Source: Cryobacterium sp. Y29
Lineage (GTDB): Bacteria; Actinomycetota; Actinomycetes; Actinomycetales; Microbacteriaceae
Assembly (NCBI RefSeq): GCF_002929825.1
Contig: NZ_PJJN01000035.1
Coordinates: 280,208 to 344,207 of the forward strand
Reading direction: 5' to 3'
Length of the DNA: 64,000 nt
The position numbers and the translations under genes were made by a program. This document shows positions 31,558-41,166 of the stretch, in pieces; the stretch's first letter is position 1, and each line of letters begins with the position of its first letter. The notes beneath the pieces are model-generated. The model ran no database searches. It was not told the DNA's origin and worked only from the letters and a program-made list of their open reading frames with translations.

Positions 31558-32043
31558 ATGTCGACACCCACGATCACCGCATCGGTCACGATCGCCGATG
31601 AAACCGTTCCCCGCGTGCAACTTGCCCCGGCCGCGGTCGATCTGCTCCGCAGCCTGTGGGAGGAGCACGGGCCCCTCATGTTCCACCAGTCTGGCGGATG
31701 CTGCGACGGTAGTTCCCCGATGCTGTTCATGGCCGGCGAGTTCATCACCTCTGACCAGGACGTGCGCCTCGGCCAGTTCGATATCGCTCCGGCCAATGAG
31801 CCCAGCCAGCCCCTCGACTTCTGGATGTCGGCCGAACAGTTCACGTACTGGAGCCACACCTTTCTCACTGTCGACGTCGTACCGGGTCGCGGGAGCGGCT
31901 TCAGCGCCGAAGCCCCGCGCGGTGTGCGCTTTCTCATCCGCTCCGAGCTTATGACCACGATGACCCCGTTTGCCGACTCGGCTGACAGCGACACCGCCGG
32001 AGAAGATGCCGTGGCCAGTGCCACGAAGGCTGTTCCAGCCTGA
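31558..32043 (+). CDS. DUF779 family protein
   Basis: A 161-residue protein with the conserved QSGGCCDGSSPM motif (Cys48-Cys49) and the C-terminal FTYWSHTFLTVDVVPGRGSGFS pattern of DUF779. These proteins are found beside acetaldehyde/alcohol dehydrogenases; their function is unknown, and the paired cysteines hint at metal or thiol chemistry. An AGGAGG-like site precedes the ATG. The last 20 residues are acidic and Ala-rich. Confidence 0.9.
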   Translation: MSTPTITASVTIADETVPRVQLAPAAVDLLRSLWEEHGPLMFHQSGGCCDGSSPMLFMAGEFITSDQDVRLGQFDIAPANEPSQPLDFWMSAEQFTYWSHTFLTVDVVPGRGSGFSAEAPRGVRFLIRSELMTTMTPFADSADSDTAGEDAVASATKAVPA

Positions 32044-32085
32044 GGCTACTGGCTACTGGCGCCTGGCGCCTGGCGCCTGGCTACT
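32044..32085. repeat. six 7-bp tandem repeats between convergent stops
   Basis: Directly after the DUF779 stop come GGCTACT twice, GGCGCCT three times and GGCTACT once. The array runs into the aroB stop codon (32081-32083). It fills the whole gap where the two convergent genes meet. Confidence 0.92.
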
Positions 32086-33199
32086 GACCGATGGCCTGGT
32101 ACGCGCTGAACAACAGGGATGCGTCCGGGCCCTCGAGGATGGTCGGCTTGCCCACATCGTCGAGCACGACAAAGCGCAGCATGCCGCTGCGCGTCTTCTT
32201 GTCGCGCTGCATCGTGGCGAGCAGGGTGGGCCAGCGGCCCACCGGATAGCCGGTCGGCAGGGTCAGCGATTCGAGAATGCTGCGGTGCCGGTCGACGACC
32301 TCGACCGGGAGCCGGCCACTCAGGGCGCCAAGCTCGGCCGCGAACATCATGCCGACGGCAACGGCAGCGCCGTGGCGCCAGCCGTACCGTTCGGCGTGCT
32401 CGACCGCGTGGCCGAGGGTGTGGCCGTAATTGAGGATCTCACGGAGGCCGACCTCCTTGAAGTCCTCCCCCACGATGCGGGCTTTCATCGCGATGGACAG
32501 TTCGATCAGCCGGCGAAATTCGGGGGTGGTCGGGTCGGTAGCGCGGTCGACATCCGCTTCAATGATGTCGAGAATTTCGGGAACCTGGATGAAGCCGGCC
32601 TTCACGATTTCCGCGAAACCGGCCAGGATCTCATTCTTCGGCAGCGCGTCGAGCAGGTCCAGGTCGCAGAGCACGGCGGCGGGCGCATAAAAGGTGCCGA
32701 CGAGGTTCTTGCCCTCGGCGGTGTTGATGCCGTTCTTACCGCCAACGGCGGCGTCGACCATGCCGAGCACACTCGTGGGAATCTGCACGAGCTTCACACC
32801 GCGCAGCCAGGTAGCCGCGACGAAACCGGCGAGGTCGGTGACCGCGCCGCCGCCGAGTCCGATCACGGCGTCGGTGCGGCTGAAGTCGGATTGACCCATC
32901 ACGCCCCAGCAGAACGCTGCCACCTCGACGCGCTTGGCGGCCTCGGCGTCAGGAATCTCAGCGAGCAACACTTCGGAATAGGTTTCGAGCAGGCTGTCCC
33001 GCAGTGCAACGGCGCGGGCACCGACGGTGGAGGTGTGCACGATAAGTACCTTGGTGACGCCGCTGCCCAGCTGCTCGGCGACGGTGGTCACGAGGCCACG
33101 CCCCACGTGGACCTGATAGCTATCGACCCCCGTCACGGTGATCACGGTAGTGGCGGGCTGCTCGGTCATCTCGGTCATCCTGGAAATCTCACTCATCAT
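32081..33199 (-). CDS. aroB: 3-dehydroquinate synthase
   Basis: A 372-residue NAD- and metal-dependent enzyme for the second shikimate step. GGGAVTDLAGFVAATWLRG and NGINTAEGKNLVGTFYAP are the substrate/NAD loops; metal ligands lie in the HTLGHAVEH motif. Two ATGs start it (33199 and 33196), overlapping aroK by 11 bases; downstream ATGs at 33178 and 33169 are also possible. Confidence 0.96.
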   Translation of the reverse strand: MMSEISRMTEMTEQPATTVITVTGVDSYQVHVGRGLVTTVAEQLGSGVTKVLIVHTSTVGARAVALRDSLLETYSEVLLAEIPDAEAAKRVEVAAFCWGVMGQSDFSRTDAVIGLGGGAVTDLAGFVAATWLRGVKLVQIPTSVLGMVDAAVGGKNGINTAEGKNLVGTFYAPAAVLCDLDLLDALPKNEILAGFAEIVKAGFIQVPEILDIIEADVDRATDPTTPEFRRLIELSIAMKARIVGEDFKEVGLREILNYGHTLGHAVEHAERYGWRHGAAVAVGMMFAAELGALSGRLPVEVVDRHRSILESLTLPTGYPVGRWPTLLATMQRDKKTRSGMLRFVVLDDVGKPTILEGPDASLLFSAYQAIGQ

Positions 33200-33710
33200 T
33201 TCTTTCTTGTACCCAGCTCACGATTTCATCGGCGATGCCGCTGATGGGCCGGTTGGAAGTATCCAGTTGAATCGTCGCGAGGGCCTCATAGGTGGAGCGA
33301 CGAACGTTGTAAATTCGTTCCCAGTCGGTGATTCCCCCCGCCAGAAGCGGCCTTTTGCTGCCCCCCAGGCGCGCTTGCACGGCCGCCGTCGTCACGCTCA
33401 GGTAGACGACCGTCGCGTTTTCGAGATCGGACTGGGTGTCGGCATTCAGCACCGCTCCCCCGCCGAGCGACACGATGGCGGGCTCGCCGAGAGCCCAATC
33501 GACGGCTTCGCGCTCGATGATGCGAAAATATTCTTCGCCCTCGCGAGCGAAGATCTCACCAATCGGACCGTAGCGTTCAACGATGCGTTTATCGGTGTCG
33601 ATGAAGGGCACGTTCAGGCCGCGCGCCACTCGTCGACCGATCTTGGTCTTGCCGGAGGCCATCGGCCCGATGAAGACGATCGGCAGCAACGAGTTACGCA
33701 GACTCAGCAT
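33189..33710 (-). CDS. aroK: shikimate kinase
   Basis: A 173-residue kinase with P-loop GPMASGKTKIG, the shikimate-binding DTDKRI and the Walker B-like LGGGAV. I chose the ATG at 33710, which gives the usual family length; the open frame continues far upstream into aroC but without support. Its end overlaps aroB. Confidence 0.93.
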   Translation of the reverse strand: MLSLRNSLLPIVFIGPMASGKTKIGRRVARGLNVPFIDTDKRIVERYGPIGEIFAREGEEYFRIIEREAVDWALGEPAIVSLGGGAVLNADTQSDLENATVVYLSVTTAAVQARLGGSKRPLLAGGITDWERIYNVRRSTYEALATIQLDTSNRPISGIADEIVSWVQERNDE

Positions 33711-33729
33711 CGCTCGGGCCGAAAGCTCG

Positions 33730-34938
33730 TCATAGTGTCGCGTCGCTGGACGCTCCCGTGCGCAGGTTGGCGGGAATTTCGGCCAAATAAGACTGGAGGT
33801 TACGACGGGTCTCTGTGATCGAGTCGCCGCCGAACTTCTCGAGCACCGAATTCGCGAGCACAAGCGCCACCATGGCCTCGGCGACAACACCGGCCGCCGG
33901 AACCGCACAGACATCGGAGCGTTGGTGGTGCGCCGCTGCCGGCTCGCTCGTTGCCACGTCGACCGTGCGCAGTGCCCGGGGAATCGTGGCGATCGGCTTC
34001 ATGCCGGCGCGAACGCGCAATACCGTGCCGGTGCTCATACCGCCTTCTGTGCCGCCAGCCTTGTCGCTGACCCGCACAATCACGCCATCCGCTTGCACGA
34101 GTTCGTCGTGCGCGTCGGACCCGCGACGACGGGTGGTCTCGAAACCGTCGCCAACCTCGACACCCTTGATCGCCTGTATGCCCATGAGGGCAGCGGCGAG
34201 CTGCGAATCCAGACGACGGTCCCAGTGCACGAATGACCCGAGGCCTGGGGGAAGATTGTAGGCGAGCACTTCGACGACGCCGCCGAGGGTGTCACCATCA
34301 TCGTGCGCGGCATCCACTTCAGCGACCATCAAAGCGGATGTCGCGGCGTCGAAACAGCGCAGCAAGTCAGCGTCAAGGGCGTCCACGTCTCCGGGCAACG
34401 GCAACGGCGCGCCGTCTGGCACGCGCACCGGTCCGATGGCGATCGTGTGGCTGACCAGGTGAATCCCCAGCTCGTTCAGAAAGGACCTGGCGACAGCGCC
34501 CAGCGCCACCCGTGCGGCCGTTTCCCGAGCGCTGGCGCGTTCCAGCACCGGGCGGGCTTCGTCGAAGTCGTACTTCTGCATGCCGACCAGGTCGGCGTGA
34601 CCGGGCCGGGGCCGGGTCAGCGGCGCCCCACGACCGCGTGTGATCGTGCCTGGGTCCACCGGTGCTGCACTCATCACGTCGACCCATTTGGGCCACTCCG
34701 AGTTGCCAATGCGCAGTGCGACCGGACCGCCGAGGGTGAGCCCGTGCCGCACACCACCCGAGAGGGTGAGCTCGTCCTCTTCAAATTTCATGCGCGCACC
34801 TCGGCCATAGCCGAGCTTGCGGCGCGCCAGATCGAGGCGGATCGATTCTAGGGTGACCGGGATTCCAGCGGGCAAACCCTCGACAATGGCGATGAGTTCG
34901 GGGCCGTGAGATTCTCCGGCGGTGAGCCAACGAAGCAT
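33730..34938 (-). CDS. aroC: chorismate synthase
   Basis: A 402-residue FMN-dependent enzyme that makes chorismate, the substrate of TrpE. Signatures [30 protein letters not shown] and [17 protein letters not shown] are intact. It lies between aroE and aroK, spaced 5 and 19 bases, in the classic actinobacterial order. Confidence 0.97.
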   Translation of the reverse strand: MLRWLTAGESHGPELIAIVEGLPAGIPVTLESIRLDLARRKLGYGRGARMKFEEDELTLSGGVRHGLTLGGPVALRIGNSEWPKWVDVMSAAPVDPGTITRGRGAPLTRPRPGHADLVGMQKYDFDEARPVLERASARETAARVALGAVARSFLNELGIHLVSHTIAIGPVRVPDGAPLPLPGDVDALDADLLRCFDAATSALMVAEVDAAHDDGDTLGGVVEVLAYNLPPGLGSFVHWDRRLDSQLAAALMGIQAIKGVEVGDGFETTRRRGSDAHDELVQADGVIVRVSDKAGGTEGGMSTGTVLRVRAGMKPIATIPRALRTVDVATSEPAAAHHQRSDVCAVPAAGVVAEAMVALVLANSVLEKFGGDSITETRRNLQSYLAEIPANLRTGASSDATL

Positions 34939-34943
34939 GGTTC

Positions 34944-35822
34944 CTATCTTTCCACAGCATCGTCGAAGCCAGTGTCACGGGTGAGCGCACCACGCATGGC
35001 CGCAAGCACGGACGGCTCGTCGGGTAATGGTTCAAACGGGTCAGCGGTAACAAAGACCCGCACTTGGATGAGTGCCTGATGCAGCAGCATTCCAAGTCCG
35101 TTCACCACCGTGCCCCCCGCCGCCTGCCACGACGTGGCGACCCCACTCGGCCACGGTGAGTACGCGACGTCGAACAAGACGGCATGTTCGCGCAGTTCCA
35201 GCGGAAGCAGCGACGGCAGCACGGTTCCTCCCGGCAGTGTGCTGATCACGACATCGCTGTCGACCCGGCTCACCCCACTGAAATCCTGCAGGTCGACGAC
35301 CACGCCCAGCGTTCGGCCGAGCTCGACCAGTGGCTGCGCTCTTCGTGCGTCCCGCATGAGCACCGTGACGAACTCGGCGCCGAGTTCTGCTGCCGCCATC
35401 AGAGCGGATGACGCCGTCGCGCCAGCTCCGAGCAGAGTCACGTGCGTCGCCTGGGTGACTCCACTTTCGGCGAGGGCGCGCACCAGACCCGCAACATCCG
35501 TGTTGAAGCCGCTCAGTGTGCCGCGCCCCTTTACCCGGCGCAGCAGCACTGTGTTGACAGAACCGGTCAGCTGGGCAACCCGGTCGCAGTCGTCGATGAA
35601 CGGCAGAACCTCCTGCTTGAGCGGCATCGTGAGTGACAAACCTCGCCATTCTGGCTCGAGCTTGCTCAGGAACATGGCGAGGGATCCTGATTTGACCTCG
35701 ACGGCATCGTAGGACCAGTCCAGTCCCAGTTGCCGGTAGGCGGCTCGGTGCACCAGCGGCGAACGAGAATGCTTGATCGGCGAGCCGAGCACCGCAAGTC
35801 GATTCGAGGTGGGGCTATCCAT
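34944..35822 (-). CDS. aroE: shikimate dehydrogenase
   Basis: A 292-residue NADPH enzyme. The shikimate-binding [16 protein letters not shown] is at the N-terminus; [16 protein letters not shown] (dinucleotide loop) and [11 protein letters not shown] follow. The ATG overlaps the mltG stop by eight bases. Confidence 0.95.
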   Translation of the reverse strand: MDSPTSNRLAVLGSPIKHSRSPLVHRAAYRQLGLDWSYDAVEVKSGSLAMFLSKLEPEWRGLSLTMPLKQEVLPFIDDCDRVAQLTGSVNTVLLRRVKGRGTLSGFNTDVAGLVRALAESGVTQATHVTLLGAGATASSALMAAAELGAEFVTVLMRDARRAQPLVELGRTLGVVVDLQDFSGVSRVDSDVVISTLPGGTVLPSLLPLELREHAVLFDVAYSPWPSGVATSWQAAGGTVVNGLGMLLHQALIQVRVFVTADPFEPLPDEPSVLAAMRGALTRDTGFDDAVER

Positions 35823-37179
35823 ATTCGGGGTGCTCCCTCATCCAGTTCTGCCAGACAACGACCGCGGCGTCGTGTTCTGCCGCGGTCGTGGAGAAGGCCG
35901 TCTCGCCGGTATCGAGGTTGACGGTCACGAAGAACAGCCACGGACCATCCAGCGGGTGCAGGGCGGCGTCAATGGCCAGGTCACCCGGGTTCGAGATGGG
36001 GCCGACGACCATGCCGGGGTGCACGTAGGTGTTGTACGGGTTGCCGGCATCGCCGCGTTCGGCGTCGGTCGTGGTCACGAGGTGGGTGTTTCCCGTGCCG
36101 TAAGCGACGGTCGCATCGGACTGGAGCAGACCGCTCGCCCACCGCGCCGGCTCCAGCCTGTTCAGAAAGACCCGGGACACCTTGTAGTAATCGTCGGCGA
36201 GGCCAGCTTCTCGCTGAATGAGTGAGGCGAACACGACGGTCGACCAGCGGTCGGCAACAGCGACCCCGGCCGAGTCGAGGGCCTCAAACTGCCGATCAAC
36301 CATGGCCTGCAGGACGACCTGGGCGGTGTCCCCCGGTGAGAACGTGTAGGTGGCAGGAAAGAGGAAACCTTCGAGCGTGGTCGCTTCGGGCGGTAACCCA
36401 AACGAGCCCACGTTGGCCGCAGCGGCTTGCACGTCGGTGAGAGGAATGTCAGTGCCCTCGGATATCGATTGCAACACGTCGGCGGCCGCGGTTCCCTCCG
36501 GAACGACGACGGTCTGGCGTAGTCGCGTACCGTCAACGAGCAGCGCATCCAGGGCTGTGCTCGCGACCATTTTGGTCTTCAGCTGGTAGGCACCGGGCTG
36601 GAAAACCGGCTCCGGGCTAGCCTGTAAGAGAAGCGTGTAAAACGCATCGAAGCTCTTCACTACGCCCCGGTCTACCAGGGTGGTGGCGATGTCGGAGCCG
36701 CCGTCACCACCGTGAATCATAACGACCACGTCTTCACCGGAGGCCGCTTCCTCGGTCGTAAAATCGGCGGGCCCCTGTGTGGCCGCGATGATTTGCGAGA
36801 TGGGACCTTGGAGAAAGAAGTAGGCCCCGGCCACGAGCGCAGCCAGCACGGCAATGACGATGAGGCAACCCCAGGCCCCCTTACGACTGTGCTTTTCTCG
36901 TGGAGGTTCGTCGGCCAGGAGTGAGCGCCGGTTTGCACGGCCGCGGCCGGAGCCGGAGCCGGAGCCGCCACTCTCGTGTGCCGACCGAAAAATGGTGGCG
37001 TCGGTAGGGGGCACGGCTGCTTCGCCGGCCAATCGAGGCAACAGCGGTCCGTCTCCGACGACGGCGACAGGAGGCGGCGCAGCCTGGCTCTCTCCCACGG
37101 CCGCTTGTTCCGCTGCGGCCTGTTGCGCGCGCAACTGCCGACGGCTCGGCAGCGGCTCTTCCGGGGTGGAACTCGGCAC
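35815..37179 (-). CDS. mltG: endolytic murein transglycosylase MltG
   Basis: A 454-residue inner-membrane enzyme that cleaves nascent peptidoglycan glycan strands and so limits their length. After a cytosolic N-terminal region of about 105 residues, rich in Ala, Ser, Gly and Arg, one membrane helix lies at about 105-125. The YceG-like domain contains LIQREAGLADDYYKVSRVFLNRL (catalytic Glu), LQSDATVAYGTG and NPGDLAIDAALHP. The start is GTG. The long N-terminal tail is typical for actinobacteria. It follows ruvX by two bases. Confidence 0.93.
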   Translation of the reverse strand: MPSSTPEEPLPSRRQLRAQQAAAEQAAVGESQAAPPPVAVVGDGPLLPRLAGEAAVPPTDATIFRSAHESGGSGSGSGRGRANRRSLLADEPPREKHSRKGAWGCLIVIAVLAALVAGAYFFLQGPISQIIAATQGPADFTTEEAASGEDVVVMIHGGDGGSDIATTLVDRGVVKSFDAFYTLLLQASPEPVFQPGAYQLKTKMVASTALDALLVDGTRLRQTVVVPEGTAAADVLQSISEGTDIPLTDVQAAAANVGSFGLPPEATTLEGFLFPATYTFSPGDTAQVVLQAMVDRQFEALDSAGVAVADRWSTVVFASLIQREAGLADDYYKVSRVFLNRLEPARWASGLLQSDATVAYGTGNTHLVTTTDAERGDAGNPYNTYVHPGMVVGPISNPGDLAIDAALHPLDGPWLFFVTVNLDTGETAFSTTAAEHDAAVVVWQNWMREHPEYG

Positions 37180-37181
37180 GG

Positions 37182-37652
37182 TTACGGCCTCTCTGTCGGT
37201 TCGACGGGCGACCCTGGCGGCCGCCCTGAGGCACGCTCACTGTCGAGCGCGTGTTGCAGAATGATAGTCGCGGCCACCTGATCAATCACTGGCCGGTGCG
37301 TTTTCGTGGACCGACCGGACGCCCGCAACGCCGACTGCGCAGACACTGTCGAGAGCCGTTCATCGACCAAGCGCACCGGTACGTCGAGAATTCGGTTGAG
37401 CCGCGCTGCAAAATCGATCGCGTCGTCGGTCGACGCGGTCACGTTTCCCGACAATGCCAGGGGCAAACCGACGATGACCTCGATCGCGTCAAGCTCGAGC
37501 ACCACGGCTCGAATGCGCACGAGGTCGGTCAGCCCGGCCAGGTCGCGGGCAACGGTTTCGACCGGTGTAGCGAGCATCCCGTGGTTGTCGCTGCGGGAGA
37601 CGCCAATGCGCACCTTGCCGACGTCGACGCCGACACGCACCCCTGACCGCAT
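37182..37652 (-). CDS. ruvX: RuvX/YqgF pre-16S rRNA nuclease
   Basis: A 156-residue RNase H-fold protein (GVDVGKVRIGVSRSD at the N-terminus, VIVGLPLALSGN, DERLSTVSAQ). The family trims the 5' end of 16S rRNA. It sits two bases after alaS and before mltG, a near-universal neighbourhood. Confidence 0.94.
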   Translation of the reverse strand: MRSGVRVGVDVGKVRIGVSRSDNHGMLATPVETVARDLAGLTDLVRIRAVVLELDAIEVIVGLPLALSGNVTASTDDAIDFAARLNRILDVPVRLVDERLSTVSAQSALRASGRSTKTHRPVIDQVAATIILQHALDSERASGRPPGSPVEPTERP

Positions 37653-37654
37653 CG

Positions 37655-40309
37655 TTAGCGACTGATCGCTGCTACGACGGCCTGCAGCGCGGCCGGAATG
37701 GCGTCGCCGTTGGGGCCACCCCCCTGCGCGACGTCATCCTTGCCGCCACCGCCTCCGCCGAGAATTCCCGCAACGGTCTTGGCGAGGCTTCCGGCCTTGT
37801 GACCGGCAGCTCGCGCAGCCGTGTTGGTGGCGACGATCACGACGGGCTTACCCGCGGCAGTGGCGGAGAGCGCCACGACGACCGCGTCGGTGCCGAGGCG
37901 ATCTCGGGTTGCCAGAGCCAGCACGCGCAGATCGTCCGGCGACCCGAGCACGCCGACGTCTTCGGCGACAACGGTCACGGCGCCGACCCGGCGGGCCCGT
38001 GTCAGCAGGGCCGGAACACGGTCGGTCAGGGCGCGGGCTTCGAAGGCGGCGATCTTCTTCTCCGCCGCCCTGAGGCTCGTCACGAGGTCACTGATGCGTT
38101 CTGGCAGCTGTTCGCGCGGCGTTTTCAGGCTCGACGTGAGCTGCGAGACGAGGGCTCGTTCGGCGGCGAGATCGCGGAAGGCCTCAAGGCCGACCAGAGA
38201 CTCGACGCGGCGGTTGGTCGATCCGACCGAAGCTTCACTGATGAGGTTGATCATGCCGATCTCAGCGCTGCTGGACACGTGCGTTCCGGCGCAGAGTTCA
38301 CGCGACCACGGACCGCCAATGTCGACGACGCGCACGACATCGCCGTACTTCTCACCGAACAGCGCCATGGCACCGAGCGCTTTCGCCTCGGCGATCGGCA
38401 GTTCGCGTGTAGTCACCGGCAGGTTGTCGCGAATGGCGTTGTTGGAGATCTCTTCGATCTCGGTGCGGGTCGCCGGGGAGAGTGCCTGGTTCCAGGAAAA
38501 GTCCAGCCGAAAGAAACCGGCCTTGTTGTAGGAGCCGGACTGGTGCGCATTCGGGCCGAGCACCTGGCGCAGGGCGGCGTGCAGCACGTGCGTTCCCGAG
38601 TGCGCCTGGCGGGCGCCGCGACGCCAGCTTTCGTCGACGACGCTCGTGGCGCGCTCGCCCACACCGACCTCGCCGGACTGCACGAGCACCTTGTGGCTGA
38701 TCAGACCCCTGACCGGCTTTTGCACGTCGAGCACCTTGAGCTCGTAACCGGCGCCGACGATGAGGCCGGAATCCGCCTCTTGCCCGCCGGATTCGGCCCA
38801 GAGCGCGGTCTCGGCGAGGATAACCTCGGCTGTTTGACCGGCAACCGCGTTCGTGACGGACTCGCCGTCCACGATGAGGCCGAGCACTCTTGACTCGTTC
38901 CGCAGGTTGTCGTACCCGGTGAAGACGGTCTCACCGAGGGCTCGGAACGGGCTGTAGACGCCGAGGTCGGCGAGGGTCGTCTTCTTGGACTTCGCGTCGG
39001 CCTTGGCCAGGCTGCGCTGCTTGGTCATGAGCACGTCGAAGGCGTCACGGTTGACGCTCAGACCGGCTTCTTCGGCAATCTCGAGGGTGATCTCGATGGG
39101 GAACCCGTAGGTATCGTGCAACAGGAAGGCCGTTGGGCCGGCCAGTTCGGTCTTGTTGGCTTTTTTCGTCTTCGCCACCGCAAGATCGAGCACGGTGCTG
39201 CCGCTCGCGAGGGTGCGCAGGAAGGTTTCCTCCTCGGCGAAGGCGGCCTGGCTGATACGCCCGAAGTCGCTCTTGACCTCGGGGTAGGCGGCGCTCATGG
39301 CGTCACGCGAGACGGGCAGTAATTCGGGCAGGCTGACGGTGTCGACGCCGAGCAGGCGCATGGCGCGCACGCTACGACGCAGGAGGCGGCGCAGAATATA
39401 GCCGCGACCTTCGTTGGACGGCATGACTCCGTCGCTCATGAGCATGAGGGAGGAGCGCACGTGGTCGGCGACGATGCGCATGCGCACGTCATCGTCGTGG
39501 TCGGCGCCGTAGCGGCGGCCAGTGAGTGCGGCGGCACGGTCGAGTACCGGGCGCACCTGGTCGATTTCGTACATGTTCTCGACGCCCTGTTTGAGGAAGG
39601 CGACGCGTTCGAGGCCCATGCCGGTGTCGATGTTCTTCTTGGGCAGGTCGCCGAGAATTTCAAAGTCGTTTTTTCCGGTACTTTCACCGCGCAAGTACTG
39701 CATGAAGACGAGGTTCCAGATTTCGACATAACGGTCATCGTCCGTGGCCGGGCCGCCATCGGCTCCATACGCTGGGCCACGATCGACAAATATCTCTGAG
39801 CAGGGGCCAGCCGGGCCGGGCTGGCCGGTGGACCAGTAGTTGGATTCCATGCCGAGGCGCTGGATGCGGTTGTCCGGCACGCCGATGGCACGCCAGTAGC
39901 GGTAGGCCTCGTCGTCATCGAGGTAGATGGTGACCCACAGCTCGCTTTCGCGAAAGCCGTAGCCGCCCTGGTTCTCCGGGGTGGTGAGCAGCTCCCAAGC
40001 GAAGCCGATGGCTTCTTCCTTGAAGTAGTCACCGAAGCTGAAGTTGCCGTTCATCTGAAAGAAGGTGCCGTGCCGGGGTGTTTTGCCGACCTCTTCGATG
40101 TCGTTAGTGCGAATGCACTTCTGCACGCTCGTGGCGCGCGGATATGGCGCTGGAACGAGCCCGGTGAGGTATGGCACGAACGGTACCATGCCGGCCACGG
40201 TGAAAAGAAGGGTGGGATCGTCGCTCACCAGTGACGCGGACGGCACAACGGTGTGTCCACGATCGGCGAAGAAGTCGAGCCAGCGCCCGCGAATGTCAGC
40301 AGTCTGCAT
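37655..40309 (-). CDS. alaS: alanyl-tRNA synthetase
   Basis: An 884-residue class II synthetase. The aminoacylation domain (1 to about 460) begins with SASLVSDDPTLLFTVAGMVPF. The editing domain has the zinc-binding HSGTHVLHAALRQ and CAGTHVSSSAEIG. The C-terminal oligomerisation domain has a Gly-rich GILGGGGGGKDDVAQGGG stretch. It heads the run alaS-ruvX-mltG-aroE-aroC-aroK-aroB. Confidence 0.98.
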   Translation of the reverse strand: MQTADIRGRWLDFFADRGHTVVPSASLVSDDPTLLFTVAGMVPFVPYLTGLVPAPYPRATSVQKCIRTNDIEEVGKTPRHGTFFQMNGNFSFGDYFKEEAIGFAWELLTTPENQGGYGFRESELWVTIYLDDDEAYRYWRAIGVPDNRIQRLGMESNYWSTGQPGPAGPCSEIFVDRGPAYGADGGPATDDDRYVEIWNLVFMQYLRGESTGKNDFEILGDLPKKNIDTGMGLERVAFLKQGVENMYEIDQVRPVLDRAAALTGRRYGADHDDDVRMRIVADHVRSSLMLMSDGVMPSNEGRGYILRRLLRRSVRAMRLLGVDTVSLPELLPVSRDAMSAAYPEVKSDFGRISQAAFAEEETFLRTLASGSTVLDLAVAKTKKANKTELAGPTAFLLHDTYGFPIEITLEIAEEAGLSVNRDAFDVLMTKQRSLAKADAKSKKTTLADLGVYSPFRALGETVFTGYDNLRNESRVLGLIVDGESVTNAVAGQTAEVILAETALWAESGGQEADSGLIVGAGYELKVLDVQKPVRGLISHKVLVQSGEVGVGERATSVVDESWRRGARQAHSGTHVLHAALRQVLGPNAHQSGSYNKAGFFRLDFSWNQALSPATRTEIEEISNNAIRDNLPVTTRELPIAEAKALGAMALFGEKYGDVVRVVDIGGPWSRELCAGTHVSSSAEIGMINLISEASVGSTNRRVESLVGLEAFRDLAAERALVSQLTSSLKTPREQLPERISDLVTSLRAAEKKIAAFEARALTDRVPALLTRARRVGAVTVVAEDVGVLGSPDDLRVLALATRDRLGTDAVVVALSATAAGKPVVIVATNTAARAAGHKAGSLAKTVAGILGGGGGGKDDVAQGGGPNGDAIPAALQAVVAAISR

Positions 40310-40378
40310 GGTGTCCGTAGCTTTGATGGTGCGTGAGTGTGGTGGTGCGAAAGACTGTGGTTCTGTGTAACGGGACGC

Positions 40379-40588
40379 CTACGGCGCGGTGGGCGTCGGC
40401 GCGTCGCCGAGTGCGGCGTGCAGCTCTGCCTCACGCTGCCGGTAGCCCTCGGAGATGGCCTCGCCGAACTCGCGGGCCTTGGTGTCGAGTTCGGTGAAGA
40501 ACTGCTTACCTTGCTGGGTCTTATTGACCTCGTGGGCCACCACGAAGCCCGCGGCCACGCCGATGACCAACCAGATGACGTTCTTCAT
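40379..40588 (-). CDS. small membrane-anchored protein
   Basis: A 69-residue protein with one N-terminal hydrophobic segment (VIWLVIGVAAGFVVAHEV) and a charged helical tail (FFTELDTKAREFGEAISEGYRQREAELHA). The ATG at 40588 has GGGAG upstream. Small proteins of this sort are found before alaS beside DUF948 proteins in actinobacteria. The function is unknown. Confidence 0.8.
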   Translation of the reverse strand: MKNVIWLVIGVAAGFVVAHEVNKTQQGKQFFTELDTKAREFGEAISEGYRQREAELHAALGDAPTPTAP

Positions 40589-40671
40589 TGCACTTCTCCC
40601 TGAATCTGCGCTAGCCGTAGCCATCGATAAGTCGGGCGCGAGAATATCAGCGCCGTTTCCAGAGTAGCCGG

Positions 40672-41037
40672 TCAACCCCGATCACGCCGAGGCCGCCCGG
40701 CGCGAACGGCCGCCCGCACGCCAGCAGAGAACCCGGCGAGCTTGATCAGCGGGCCGCCAACCGTCGCGGCGAACAACGCGACGAGCGCGGAAACGTTACC
40801 GGTGGCATCCGCCACGTTACTCGTGATGGTGTCCACCCGCGCCAGTTGTTGATTCGCCCCGCGAATGGCATCGGTCGTTTCGGTCAGCATCGGAGTGATT
40901 CCCTCGCTGAGTTCGTGGATGGCCGCGGTGGTTTCATCAAACACTCGACCCAATTTGACCAGCGGAACAGCGATGACCGCGACCAGAATCGCGAACACGC
41001 CGGCTGCGATAAGACCGGCAATATCTCCACCTGACAC
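40672..41037 (-). CDS. DUF948 family protein
   Basis: A 121-residue protein with an N-terminal membrane helix (AGLIAAGVFAILVAVIAVPLV) and an amphipathic coiled-coil-like stretch (LGRVFDETTAAIHELSEGITPMLTETTDAI), the DUF948 pattern. I chose the GTG at 41037, which has GTGGAG upstream; an upstream in-frame start at 41085 is less likely because it would cross the terminator region. Its basic C-terminus ends RAGRPRRDRG. Confidence 0.82.
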   Translation of the reverse strand: MSGGDIAGLIAAGVFAILVAVIAVPLVKLGRVFDETTAAIHELSEGITPMLTETTDAIRGANQQLARVDTITSNVADATGNVSALVALFAATVGGPLIKLAGFSAGVRAAVRAGRPRRDRG

Positions 41038-41083
41038 GATGACTCCACTCAGTTCGATCGGCTCCTGCGGAGCTCGGGTATAC

Positions 41084-41117
41084 AAAAAGGCGGATCACCC
41101 TGGGGTGATCCGCCTTT
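41084..41117 (-). terminator. strong intrinsic terminator of rpsD
   Basis: A perfect 15-bp stem, AAAGGCGGATCACCC with its complement (41086-41100 and 41103-41117) around a two-base core, is followed on the rpsD strand by a run of U residues. It separates rpsD from the alaS operon genes. Confidence 0.92.
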
Positions 41118-41166
41118 CAGCGTACCGTTTCACGCAGCCGGGGGCTGCCCTCAATCGGTCAGGTAC

